Position numbers and translations under genes: made by a program. The notes beneath the pieces are model-generated. The model was given only the letters and a program-made list of their open reading frames with translations, was not told where the DNA came from and made no database searches. A DNA stretch of 64,000 nt from Pseudeuparius sepicola (lineage: Eukaryota > Arthropoda > Insecta > Coleoptera > Anthribidae): positions 61,418,915 through 61,482,914 of the forward strand of contig OY987300.1 of NCBI GenBank assembly GCA_963920635.1, given 5' to 3'. The stretch's first letter is position 1; each line of letters opens with the position of its first letter. This document shows, piece after piece, positions 22,581 through 33,134 of the stretch.

Positions 22581-23330
22581 CAGTGGAGTCTCTAAAATGT
22601 AAACATACCATAATGTGAACATCCAAAAACATGAACGTTTGGTTTCGTTCCTCTGCATACTCTAAAACGTGAACGGTAAAAAATAGTATTCTAAAACGTG
22701 AACATTCGCGAAAAAACGATCGAATTGCATTTTGTATTCTGCTTTATTATTATTGCGCAACAAGCTGCATCAGGTTAGTGTTTGGGTCGAGTTCTGTTAA
22801 TATACGTGCATTTATTGTGCTATGGCGACAAATAAGATACCAAACTATCTACCTTACAATTGGATCCAGTAATAATTAAAAAATGCTGCAAAAACATCTT
22901 GGCAGAACCCGCTGAAGACCCTGATGAGGACAAACCTCTGACAACCCTTCATCAGGAAATATTAAGTGTTAATGATATTTTGGTAACATCAATTTATTAC
23001 ACAAAATTGATCAAACTCAAAGCTACCGCAATTCGATGACTTGAGCAGTGGAATAAAGACATTTGCAGTGAAGGACAAGAAGAAACTGTGGGTGACCTTA
23101 CTGATGAACCTGACCAAAACGCGGTAGATGAGGATATTCAGGTCTTACAAAGACTACGGGAATAGGCCAGCATCCTCTCAATTCAAAAATCGTCCCGACA
23201 ATTGAGTTTATTGGACTTTTTACTAAAAAATAAGTTGTGTGTACTATAATAATAATAAGCACCATTTTTTTAATTAATATTTTTAGTTTATGCATTTTTC
23301 ATAATAATAAAGGTTTATTTTTATTTTTCT
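22581..23330 (+). mobile_element. pogo/Tigger-like transposon relic
   Basis: The left end CAGTGGAGTCTCTAAAATGT preceded by TA (22579-22580), and followed by repeats of AAACATACCATAATGTGAAC style, is characteristic of pogo/Tigger terminal and subterminal repeats. A transposase C-terminal relic follows at 22863-23165. The catalytic DDE region is missing and the right terminus was not found, so the copy is deleted or truncated. Confidence 0.7.
22836..23165 (+). pseudogene. pogo-like transposase C-terminal fragment
   Basis: The frame is open from 22836 and reads PVIIKKCCKNILAEPAEDPD, then EDKPL; an in-frame TGA follows at 23037-23039 and a final TAG at 23163-23165. The composition (IxKCFxxAG-like start followed by acidic stretches such as GDLTDEP) matches tails of pogo/Tigger/jerky transposases. 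Only the tail survives, with at least one nonsense change. Confidence 0.55.
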
Positions 23331-24368
23331 TACGTTTTAATATTTATTACTACTATTCTACCATATTACTACCATATTCTGGGGTTTTCGATAGGCTGTT
23401 TTAAAACTAACTTTATTATATGTTTTCATATGTGGAGATAATTACTGAGCAGACATTGTAAGAAAAAGAAAACTAGAGGTATGATAGATCGGAGGAGAAA
23501 TCAGGCCACCAAATCTTGGATTGAAGGTTTGGACATCGCTCTGAAACCTTATTTTATTATAAAGTTATGGTGGAGTTTTTGAACTTAGAACAGTGTGGAA
23601 AAAACAGTAAGATATGTAAATTGCACCATTGTGTCATACTTGGCCAATTCGTATCAAAAAGTTTGTAAGTAATCGGTTCATAATTTTTATGCCATACATG
23701 TATCTGAAACAACATTTTTGAACCCTCTGTATGCGATTTGTGTTATATTTTGCAATGCAAGGACCATATACACCACATGACAAAAGTTAAAGTGTTAGGA
23801 CAATTTTTAGATGACGAGGTAGCACATGTCTATGAGGATACAACATTCTGAGATTCCACGAGATGGAAATCTTAAATCTGTGTATGCTTCCACTTCCAAA
23901 GATCATAACACTCAACTTTACTGAAATAACAGTCTGCATATGCGAGCGTGAAACCTCCATTAATTTGCTGAATTTGATCGTTTTCCTATGTTGCTGATCT
24001 TCAGAAAGAAATGTGTATCTAAGCTAGGTAAGATATCATCTGCTTAAAAATAGCCCTGTGTGTGTTTTTATTTTTATTCTTGCATACGCTATAAAATACT
24101 CTTTCAAAATATTATATATACAGTTCTCCCTTCTTCAACTGGTTGAACAGATCATCCCGTAATTCCAAAATAGTGTTTATTCTTCTACCATCCATGTAAT
24201 GGTCTGTGCACACGATTTTCTTCATGTGCATGGTAATGTCATGTTATTAGAAACAAATCTAGCTATACCTAAATACTGTGCCAATATGGCAAAACTGAGA
24301 AATATTGACCGCATCGAGAGTTCATTACCGTAAAAAGAACGTATCAATCGCAATAAGGTTGGATATTT
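23331..24368. other. Intergenic, no gene seen
   Basis: No coding frame or RNA gene can be supported. Sequence is AT-rich single-copy-looking DNA up to the left inverted repeat at 24371. Confidence 0.5.
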
Positions 24369-24445
24369 AAGCTGGATTTATAGATTGACGTAACGTAACC
24401 GTAACGCAACCATGTAGTGTTAACGTAAAGAGCAGGATTTTCAAT

Positions 24446-25950
24446 TTATAGATGTATTAAGAGAGACCATAAAGTCAGCCTTTGACTACTAAGTGTTGTA
24501 CACTTAGGGGGTTGCTCCAGCGAGTCTTCTTCCCTGTCCATCTCCTTATCTAGCAATTCTAAATTTACTTCCTCAGGGTCATCTTCGTCATGCTCCAGAT
24601 CCCCGATGTCTTCGTCCGGTACGTTTTCACAGGTGTTGTTGCATTGAAGGCACATCACCGAACATCGCAGCCCGCTTTTCTGGCAGCTGCATGCTCCTCG
24701 GCAACCTTTCTTGCATTTGCAAGATATGAGCAGCTTTAAAAGCTGTGGTGGAAAGGGAGGCATAGAATGGTGACTGGAGTTAAGCCTTCGTGTGTTCTTT
24801 TCCAGCCCCATTTTTCAGGATTTAACTCGTTTCCCTGCCAAAGTTGTACTTGATGGTATGTGAGATATGAATGCTGTTCTGCTGCGGCTTCGGTAGGCGG
24901 AAAATTTGCAATGTTATGCGTGCTGTTATATGCCGTTCTAATAAAAGTTTTATGTCTCAAGGCGTTTAAAGTTGAATTTGCAGCACTGCAGCCATATAGG
25001 CGAAGTATAAATTGATTGCCAGCGTTTTCAATGGCTTGTGGATTTGCGTTTGGTGTGAGGAAAAGCTTGACATATGGCATTAAATCAGGATTATTAATCA
25101 ATACAGTAAGAATTTTTTTGCCTTTTCCAAACAAAGCAGAGACTGTGTCGCATCCGCTGAAGGCATGTAAAAATAAAATGTTTTCAGCAGTTACTTTTTC
25201 TTATACATTGGAAAGTGGAAAAAATTGTGGCGGTACCTTCGCACATCCGGGTTTTAAAAGATTAATATTTGGGGCCTTACAGACCTATCAAGAGAACCAA
25301 TAAGTCTACGTCCTCGCCAACAATTGTCACTCCTGATTCCTGATTTATTCAATCGCCGTTTTAATAATTAAGCAGTCCGCATCTTCCTTGGCTTGACGTA
25401 CTTTTGAGTTTTTGGACTCAAATTTACTTTTTAACATTTTTAAGACGAGCTTTATTCATGCTGTTTGACAAAAATTTTTCTTAAGGAATTGTGGGTATCA
25501 TTGATTCATCAAAAATTATGTCGACCGATGAGTGTTTTCGTGCTCTTCTCACCCTTTCCGCGAAATTGGTGCTGAGTTTCTTAGCGTCATCTGGATAGCC
25601 ATCAAATACGACGACGCAATTTGATGTGTATTTTGATTCAACGTATTCAATATATGCATCACAAATAAAAAAAAAGATACATTTCGGGGCCAAACAACGC
25701 GATAAAGAAGGAATCTGCCATCAATGACATATATCGCATCTTCAATGTCTATTTGCTCATCAGCAAGAGGTTTCAATTCCTCATAAAGGGACGATTTGAT
25801 TCCTTTCCTTCTTTAAAAATTTACAAAGGAAACGGAGAGAGCTCGTATTCCAAAAACTTTTCAAGGGGGCTCAACGGTTTTACAGCGGCGACCAGGGTTA
25901 CCAATGTTCGTCGCGCGTCTGCTTCGCTGCATCTCAACATTTAAAATATT
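24446..25950 (-). pseudogene. Broken gene for an XPG-like nuclease / CXC-tail protein
   Basis: Reading right to left on the minus strand, fragments of one protein appear in order but in different frames. They are: LVTLVAAVKPLSPLEKFLEY (about 25920-25830); DIEDAIYVIDGRFLLYRVVW (about 25745-25690); CVVVFDGYPDDAKKLSTNF and SVDIIFDESMIP (about 25625-25490); TIVGEDVDLLVLLIGL (about 25325-25280); ENILFLHAFSGCDTVSALFG (about 25190-25130); FILRLYGCSAANSTLNALR and WGWKRTHEGLTPV (about 25000-24775); and a Cys-rich tail CKCKKGCRGACSCQKSGLRC then SVMCLQCNNTCENV (about 24735-24615). VVFDGY, the GEDVDLLVLL Asp cluster and HAFSGCDT are hallmarks of a widespread invertebrate family with an XPG/FEN-like fold and a CXC-type tail. 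Several frameshifts and in-frame stops make it non-functional. Confidence 0.85.
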
Positions 25951-26287
25951 TTTTTAGTATATTTTTCAGAATTTTAGGCCATTTAAAAAATATATATTAA
26001 AAAATCAGATATTTTCAAAACAACACGCTATTTAAAAAAAAAAAGTATTTCCGGTGAGATTTTTTGGTGGGATGTGAAAAATTCGGAATCAGCGACCCAG
26101 AAAACATAAGGTAAGCTTATAAAACAAAATCCTACCATTTTTTCCAGGTAAACCCTTTATTTAGTCTCTATCGCCTAGAGTATATAAGAATTTTATTTTT
26201 TTAAGTTCTGTATGCTCCAGAAGGTATGCCAGGTATTTCTGAAAAACCCAGTATATATATTTTTTAAGATTTTTGTGTTCCAAGGGC

Positions 26288-27078
26288 TAGAGATGCAAAA
26301 TGCTTGAGCAATTATATTTCGAGCATTTTCAGCAAGAACGAACAAGCACGAACGAGAATAAATGAAAATAAAGGACATAGATAGGTGTTTTCTATAGTCA
26401 CTGATTATAGCAAAATGGTCAGCTCCTTTCAGAGGTTAAGAAAAAAGCAATTAAATGTTTTTTCTGAAAATTCTCATTTTTCTGAAAATTCCCGAGCATG
26501 TTCCTAAAATGCTCAAGAATATTCTCAAAGTGCTCAAAATGCTCAAAGATTGATGATGGCGGGATCTGCAAGCTTGCCCTTTTACCTCAGTTCGCAGTGC
26601 GCCTTTGTCAATACGGAAGAATGGGTCTTACAAAAAAAAAATGCTCGACGATCATACTCAATGGTAGAGAAGGTAGAATTTATTATATCTTACAATTCAA
26701 GTAGTCATAGCGCCTAGCATCATTCACGACAACTCACAACAGAATAATGCATAGATTACCCACCTTACAATAAGCGTGCCGCGCGCTACAGTAAAATCGT
26801 TGATTGATACCTTCCTCCATCGACGGTAAAATATAACTCACTGGCGCGTGCCTCGGTAGCAGCGGTGCCACGTAGATTTCGAATATTGCGATATTGCCAA
26901 ATTTTTCGAATGTCGTCACACCTTATTCCTTTTGTGCTTGAAATTTCGAGCATTTTCAAGGGAACGTTCCTTTTCGTGCTCTTGAGAATACGTGCGCGCA
27001 CAAGGGTAGGGAACGTTCGTGAACGTTCGCGAACGTTCTCCGAGCACGAACGGGAACGTTACCTCTTTCGCATCTCTA
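26288..27078. mobile_element. hAT-like MITE, TAGAGATGC ends
   Basis: Left end TAGAGATGCAAAATGCT (26288) and right end complement AGCATCTCTA-like CGCATCTCTA (ending 27078). The flanks CCAAGGGC and CCAAAGAG agree only partly (5 of 8), so the copy is old. Inside, CGAGCATTTTC and GAACGTTC words recur, including a run of GAACGTTCGTGAACGTTCGC at about 27010-27055. A degraded CTATAGTCACTG hairpin sits at about 26383-26405. Confidence 0.6.
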
Positions 27079-27461
27079 CCAAAGAGCAGTGAATTGGACT
27101 AAACTTGTTTGTATTAATATTTCATGTACCTATGATTAAAAAATTTCAAAAATTAATGTGTTTTACTAAATGCTAACTCTTAAACTACTCTAAACTTTGG
27201 TTTATTAGGTACACAAAAATATAATACAGTTAAAACGTAAAAAACTATATCAGTATTCTGTCTTATCGATAAAATCCAATGTTTTCATTGATCGAACGTA
27301 AGAACGTAACGTAAGAAGTTAAAAGTTGACGAAATTCTTACATTAACATTACGTTACGGCATACATTACGTAAATCTATAAATTGCACGGTCTATTTTTG
27401 TATGTTTCAACTTCTTACGGTTGCGTTACGGTTACATTACGTCAATCTATAAATCCAGCTT

Positions 27462-28636
27462 TAAAATATGGGACATTCTAATTGTCAGAAACTGACACAG
27501 GTCATAATAGGTATACCTATAACCACAGAAATAAGTCACCATTTTTTTCGTAAACTAGTGCTGACTGCTACTCCCATCGAATTGATTCTACTTGTCAATT
27601 CAATGGCTACTCCAGATTGCAAACAACAATGAAAATTATGTCAGGCTCGGGTCTTTAATATATAGTTTTTGTTCAGAACTAAGAAGTAGATAACACACGT
27701 TACCTAGGTTTTTTGATAATTCCGGTAGGTATTCCACGATTTAAGTAAACATAAACAATGCTTGGACATTTCCTCTATCAGAAGGCATAAATGCGGATAT
27801 TACCTGCATTGCTATTATATAGAAAAATAGATTTCGTAACAAAAAGCAAATTAAAGTAGATACCTACCTATTTGATAATATAGGGCATGTAGCATTTAAC
27901 ACAACATTGAGTCTCTTCTCAATGCTAAAGGGTTTACCTTTTTAATAATAATATAATAATTGAAACATTTAATTTTTATTTAGTATACAACATAGTTACT
28001 CAACGCTGCTCCGGGTTTTGCACTTTGTAAATTTATAAAATAATCATTTCATTTATTATTGTCAATATCAACTGTTTATACCTAAGTAGATGGTAACTGG
28101 TGAGTGTTTTGACCCATACAAAATTTTTAACCACTTTTTTTTTACTCAAAAAAGTGGTATTAAATTTTAAAAAATTGATAATAATTACTATAAGTAATTA
28201 TAAATATATTATACTCCTGGACAAAATTCAAATTATATTTTAAATTATTTAGCGTGTCTACCAAGAATATAAATAGTAGGCTTTGGACATTTACTACTGT
28301 TAACCTAATTAAATAATACAATTTGTTGCTTTGCATTTACCTAGTTTCCATTAATTTATTTTTAAAAAACGCAATTTTGTGGGGATGATTTCTTATGTTG
28401 GTGCGTTAATTTTGTCCAGGAGTTTATTTTTTAAATATTTTAAAAGAAGATTACGATTTTTATGAAGTGTTATTTTAAATATTAAGATGATGGATGGAAT
28501 AAGGGACAAAATGGGGAAATTTTATTTTCGAGTTTCTTAAAATATTAATTCATAGTCGTGCTCGAAGAGTTCCAACTTTACCCCTGCCTGGTTATAATGT
28601 TTGTAGGGGTGAAATAAGATTCGCCCTGTATATTTA
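27462..28636. other. Intergenic, no gene seen
   Basis: AT-rich DNA with no supported gene. An ACCACTTTTTT...AAAAAAGTGGT hairpin at about 28131-28160 lacks matching flanks. Confidence 0.5.
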
Positions 28637-28679
28637 TGCACTTAATCAGAAAAATATTTTTATTTTTCTGAGTGCACTT
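28637..28679. mobile_element. Ultrashort palindromic insertion, TCAGAAAAAT arms
   Basis: The 29-bp unit at 28644-28672 (arms TCAGAAAAAT/ATTTTTCTGA) is flanked by exact TGCACTT at 28637-28643 and 28673-28679. The arms are low in complexity but the 7-bp flanks are not. Confidence 0.65.
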
Positions 28680-29054
28680 TAGTATACACTACTATGGAGG
28701 GTAGAGACCCTCCATATTATACATGATAGAAACACATGGACATATAAAACAAAAACTATAATCAAGGATGGATTAATAATTAGAAATAAACAGGGATGTT
28801 TTTGTGGCATATTAGGTAAAGGATAATCAGTTGAAAAAAATCACTCTACCTATAGAGTAATTTTTATAACCCCTAACCTATATCCTTATGGCCTACACTA
28901 GTTTGTAGAAGACTCCTTCATCTCACCACTACAAACTATACCAACTACCCAAGAACGTTAAACCAGACTGTTTAACGTTCTTTCCAACTATTATAACTAC
29001 CTGTAATAACCTCTACCTACAGTCAGTAGAAACTAGCCGATGGAACCCGTATAA

Positions 29055-29125
29055 AATATGCTCCGGGTGAAGTGCCTACAGTCACAGTAGGAGTCCCGAG
29101 TTCGAATCCCGGCTGGAGTGCCTTT
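29055..29125 (+). pseudogene. tRNA-like 3' half
   Basis: CCCGAGTTCGAATCCCGGCTGGAGTGCC contains a canonical B-box/T-loop (GTTCGAATCC) and an acceptor-like GGAGTGCC, but no matching 5' acceptor or D-arm is visible upstream. A tRNA pseudogene or SINE fragment is more likely than a working tRNA. Confidence 0.45.
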
Positions 29126-29349
29126 ACCTACCTGATATGCTACAAAAACGTCCCTCCAAGCTCCAAGTTACAAGTTTTACGACGAAAGGCTCCAAAATAA
29201 ATTAAAACTACGTAAAATGCTCCTTTGAGCTACAGGCGCCATTTTGGACTCGATCAGCTGCTTTTATTAACAAAAACAAAAATTACAAAGTCGGCAAAAA
29301 TTTGATACAGAGGGACGGAGACGGAGGTGGGGTTCGGGCCCATCGAAGA

Positions 29350-29395
29350 CTAGAATCAGTGACTATAGAAGGAATTCTATAGTCACTGCTAGAAT
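29350..29395. mobile_element. Ultrashort palindromic insertion, CAGTGACTATAGAA family (best copy)
   Basis: The 32-bp palindrome at 29357-29388 has perfect 14-bp arms CAGTGACTATAGAA and a 4-bp loop GGAA. It is flanked by exact CTAGAAT at 29350-29356 and 29389-29395. Confidence 0.88.
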
Positions 29396-29403
29396 AGAAT
29401 AGT

Positions 29404-29922
29404 TTATCGATCCAAGGTTAGTTTATAGGAAGGTTAGGACATTCCCCCACTCTTAAACAAAACCAAAGGCCGTCCCTTTGCACCGGCAACATCCCGCGAC
29501 GGTGCTCTCTCACCAGCTGGCCTTCAGCTTGATGCCAATGGCGTATCAAAGGGGACAACACGGATATTGAAAACCGAAAACAAAGTAAAGACACGAACAT
29601 AAAACAAAAATGCGATGCACCAACATACTCCACAAAGTTACGTTATTTCATTGCACAAACATTAAAATGAAGAAATAACCGAAAACAGCCAAAACAACAT
29701 AAATATACACCATAAACAAAGTACATGCCAAAAACGTCTGTGTGCGCCTATGGCTGGAAGCGTTATCCATTTAGGGAGTTACTAAATCGCCAATTCACGT
29801 GTAAATGCTACCAACTTAAATTGCGGCCTTTGCCCCCTTTGCCTCTCTCACCCCCCACCCCCCCCTTCCCTTCCAAGTCGTCGAATGTCCTAACCTTACT
29901 ATAAACTAACCTTGTATCGATC
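29404..29922. mobile_element. Foldback element upstream of the PDZ exon
   Basis: Inverted ends of about 42 bp: CAAGGTTAGTTTATAGGAAG, AGGTTAGGACATTC at the left and GAATGTCCTAACCTTACTAT, AAACTAACCTTG at the right. The 519-bp interior has C-rich runs near 29845-29875 and no recognised coding frame. Confidence 0.75.
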
Positions 29923-30114
29923 AAATTTTGTAGGCCAGTCCGTCCCTGTGCCTTCTGCACAGAAAGAACTCCACCCCTTTTATAAGAAGGCCATCACCTG
30001 GCGCCTTCTGGTGTTCAATCAGTGGCACTACTCAGTCATGGAGGAGGTTATGTTGCGAGTACGTCAGTGTCGCCCGTAAAGTGTTTTTTTTTTCAAAATC
30101 AATGGTATCTGGCC

Positions 30115-30249
30115 ATGGCTGAGGAGCTGCTGGTGGTCCTAAATCGCAGTGAGAGTTCCGGTTTCGGGTTTTCGCTGCTGGGGAAGCCAGGGCTGCCGCC
30201 CATCATCTACAACATTTTGGATGACTCTCCGGCTGCAGAGAGCGGCGAG
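30115..30249 (+). CDS. First coding exon of a PDZ-domain protein (partial)
   Basis: The ATG at 30115 sits in a strong context (GGCCATGG) and opens a 45-codon exon ending in GAG before a consensus donor GTAAGC at 30250 (phase 0). The peptide begins MAEELLVVLNRSESS, then GFGFSLLGK, the carboxylate-binding loop of a PDZ domain (GLGF-type). It continues PPIIYNILDDSPAAESGE, the beta-C region and the alpha-A turn just before the usual GD/N-I-L strand. So the exon holds the first half of a PDZ domain at the protein's N-terminus. PDZ domains bind C-terminal peptides of membrane and signalling partners. The rest must lie on later exons, which were not found in this window. The surrounding 29.9-30.5 kb is GC-richer than its neighbours, as expected near a promoter. 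Which PDZ protein it is cannot be told. Confidence 0.8.
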
Positions 30250-31904
30250 GTAAGCACGGGCGAAAGGTGCATGTTTTGGTAATAATTAGCGTCTACCGCC
30301 GCTGACGGCGATTCGCCAACCTTGCCTCGGGCAAATTTTTTTTATCGGAGGCTGCGGTTGTGATTCAGCGAGTTTTCTGGCAAAAACGCGATGGGGACGT
30401 ATGCAGTACGCGGTACGCTGATTTTTCCTTCCCAGACGGGTTCTGAGGTAAAGTGGCCAGTGCGCCAGCCGCTTGAATCAATTATTCGCAAAATGCGAAA
30501 AATGCTGTTGGAATGCGGGTATTCTAGCCGTGACAACCTTCCTTTAAAATCACTTACTTTCGTTTCATGCTCAGAGGATGTGTAGGTACTGATTTGAATA
30601 GAATTATTAAACACTGAGGGTCTAATAATGTAAGAGTATAGTATTTCTAAAGTCACTTGAAACAGCATAGAAAACTCTAATTGGCGTCATAAAAAGAATA
30701 TAGAACATAATCGTCACGCAGTTTTCAAAAATATACATATTCTACAATCTACAAGCAACATAATATTTCACTTTTAAGGTTTTTAAGGTTGTCGTCAAAC
30801 ACAACGTAAAGGTTAATGCACCATATAATATTGTCAAAATGAAAAGGTCTCAAAAAGCCATATTGATTGTAACTATTTACCTATATCCTAAGATCTGTGA
30901 AATTATGGCATGGCTATCCACCACATTTCGCTGCACAAGTGGCGACGAACAGTGTAACCCATGCAAGTATTGGTGATATTATATTAGGCGAGCATGCAGT
31001 CACTTGTTTTTACTAGAATATCTATCTTCTCTGTCTCCTTCATCTATTTTTACTACTAATACCAGGTTCGGTTTAATATGGTTAAAGAAGTGTTTTGCCG
31101 TTTATTGCGCCTGTTCTCGAGCTACCCTGGAAAGTATGAATGAACGAACTCACTTGGAATACACTGATATACGGGGCGCAATCTATTTCATAGCATTTAT
31201 CACGCTCTGCTACTGGTAAAATACCAGACTTATATATAAGCAGGAAACACCCGTATGAACTTCAAAGGTTTTTATGCGGTCGACATCGACCTAGTCAAGG
31301 AGGCAGCCAATCAGAAAGCGAGGGGAGCGATTTGATTGGTCGGAGTTTCGGAGATCCTCGGAGCCGTCGACATAGGCCAGTATAATCAGTGCCGTGCACG
31401 GAAACAAGGATTGCGCTTTATTTTACGGATTTTGGATTTGTGTATTTATAGACTTTTTGTGGTGTTGTTTTGTGAGAAACAAAATTATTGGTTTGCTTTG
31501 GTTTGAATTATTTCAAAGTTTATTTTATTCTTTTTTAGAGCATTTAAATAAAATTTATAATATTATTAAGGGCCGCGCGCCGCCTAAGACTCGGTCTTGT
31601 GTTTATGCTGTTCCAAGTGACTTCATTTATACCATACTTACTATGTACCTAGATATATGGTTTTGAGCTTGTAGGTAGAATAATTATTATTTTTATTTGT
31701 TGACCTACCAAGAAGTTTACCACCTACCTACATAAAAGTAATTGCCAATGAGGAACCAGGGTAGCGAACATGAAGATACCGTTCCTACTAGTACAGTCAT
31801 TTTAGTAGGTACTTAGTCTCTAGTTTAATTCTCTGGTGATGATTTATGAACCAATTGAAAGAGAAAGGTCTCTGAAACAATATTCTAAAGAAGTAGGTAA
31901 AAAC
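30250..31904. other. Probable intron sequence of the PDZ gene
   Basis: No further exon recognised. At 31260-31400 a GC-richer patch holds two CCAAT boxes in opposite orientation, AGCCAATCAG at about 31305 and GATTGGTCGG at about 31333, next to GTCGACAT/GTCGACAT words in an imperfect inverted repeat. It may be an alternative or unrelated promoter. Confidence 0.4.
31290..31400. promoter_or_regulatory. Possible promoter with paired CCAAT boxes
   Basis: Two CCAAT boxes in inverted orientation about 25 bp apart, in a local GC rise, followed by a plausible non-coding leader. The motif is known as an NF-Y site, but no transcript or coding exon is evident downstream, so this is tentative. Confidence 0.25.
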
Positions 31905-32340
31905 TACTATTTGTGCATCAAATGTCAATTTCAGATATGAGTGGCTTAATGATATCAAACTTCAGAATTGAATGTAGCCTAATCGGTAATGGCACCTGCC
32001 TATGAAAGTGTCATTTATTTCATCCTAGGTTCAAATCCCACACGATGCATTTTCTTTTCTTTTTTTATTAACCAAAAAACAGATTTTTTTTGTTTAGTTA
32101 CCTATTATGGTGAAATAAAATAGTAAAAAATAAAATTTATATTTTTGTTGATAATTGAAAAAAATAACAAAATGCATCGTGTGGGATTTGAAAATACGAT
32201 TAAGTAAATGACGCTTTCATGGGCACGCGCGCCTTCAGCCTTTAGGCTACATCCATTTCTGAAGTTTGTTGTCATGAAGTCACTCATATATGAAATCGAG
32301 TATGAAATTGACATTTGGTGCACAAATAATTAGCAGTTTT
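31905..32340. mobile_element. Inverted pair of tRNA-like repeats
   Basis: About 31905-32065 is repeated in reverse orientation at about 32165-32340. The arms share TTTGTGCA(T/C)CAAATGTCAATTTC, ATGAGTG, TAGCCTAA and CCCACACGATGCATTTT. Each arm has a tRNA-like block. In the left arm, TAGCCTAATCGGTAATGGCA resembles an A-box, and AGGTTCAAATCCCACAC resembles a B-box. This looks like two copies of a tRNA-derived SINE or a foldback that captured one; no functional tRNA is likely. Confidence 0.7.
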
Positions 32341-33134
32341 TAATTAATTTCTGGTCATTTCTGAGAATATTATTTCGGAGATTGATTTTTCCCCTCGTTT
32401 TTTCCTTTCGATTGGTCCATAAGTCATCCCCAGAGAATTAAATTAAAGTTTCACATGTAAGTTGATGTGATTGACTGTACTATACTCTGTGTTTGATAGT
32501 TTCCGTGATATTGTGTTATCTTAATTGTTCAGAAGTACATTATTTGCCAGGTAATTATTTCTTTTTGAATTGTACTTAGTATGCAAATTTGGCTCTTACA
32601 ATTGAAATTCTTTAAAGCAGGCCTATTTGAATTTCTCACATCATACTACTGTAGGTCGTATGTACCTACTTACCTCGGTAGGTGTACCACAGGGTTCCAT
32701 AAAGGCGGGCCCTTCCTATCACAAAATTTGTATAAAGTGCTGCAACGTGTGCAAGCTGTAGTTGATTCCCAGTTTCCACACTATTGCATGTATTAAACTT
32801 GGCATTAAGGGTTTCTGAAGTGGAGACATGAATTTTATGTTGGTGTTGAATATTTTTGAACCTTTCGTTTCAGTGTTAATTTCTGGACTCTTAAGGCTTC
32901 TAAATGAAATACAGCAAATATATTTTTAACAACCAAAAAACAATACCAAATGGACCAGCCTTCATTTCGTGTCCCCACTGTAACCAAATTTGACATCGAG
33001 GTTGACATAGAAATACAAGTAAGCAAGGTAGGTACTTACGTTATGTGGGAAGTTAGGGTATTTTTTTATTTGAAAAAGACAATATATTTATTATATTCTT
33101 TGGAAAAAGAGAATATATTATATTCTTTTACTCA
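32341..33134. other. Intergenic or intronic, no gene seen
   Basis: No recognised exon. The open frame that starts at 32950 runs into the G-rich end of the MITE at 33143, so it is not a plausible gene. Confidence 0.5.

Larger units (their letters stand above)
24369..27461 (-). mobile_element. 3.1-kb TIR transposon with XPG-like/CXC gene relic
   Basis: Terminal inverted repeats of about 41 bp with a single mismatch lie at 24371-24411 and 27419-27459, starting GCTGGATTTATAGATTGACG. Outside them, TTAA-like bases occur on both sides (ATTTAA left, CTTTAA right), so a 3-4 bp target duplication is possible. Inside are a broken minus-strand gene (24446-25950), a nested hAT-like MITE (26288-27078), and repeats of the TIR text near 27290-27385. 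An XPG-like nuclease in a TIR element with a 3-4 bp duplication recalls the Academ superfamily; that assignment is inference. Confidence 0.75.

Noticed and set aside
28690..28715. Hairpin TATGGAGGGT/ACCCTCCATA as a member of the 7-bp class
   Set aside because: Best flanking match is 5 of 7, not distinguishable from chance.
28928..28985. Hairpin AAGAACGTTAAAC/GTTTAACGTTCTT as a member of the 7-bp class
   Set aside because: Arms are perfect (13 bp) but flanks TACCCAA and TTTCCAA match only 5 of 7; could be an old copy.
29418..29633. 71-codon minus frame as a gene
   Set aside because: Lies wholly inside a foldback element and has no recognised domain.
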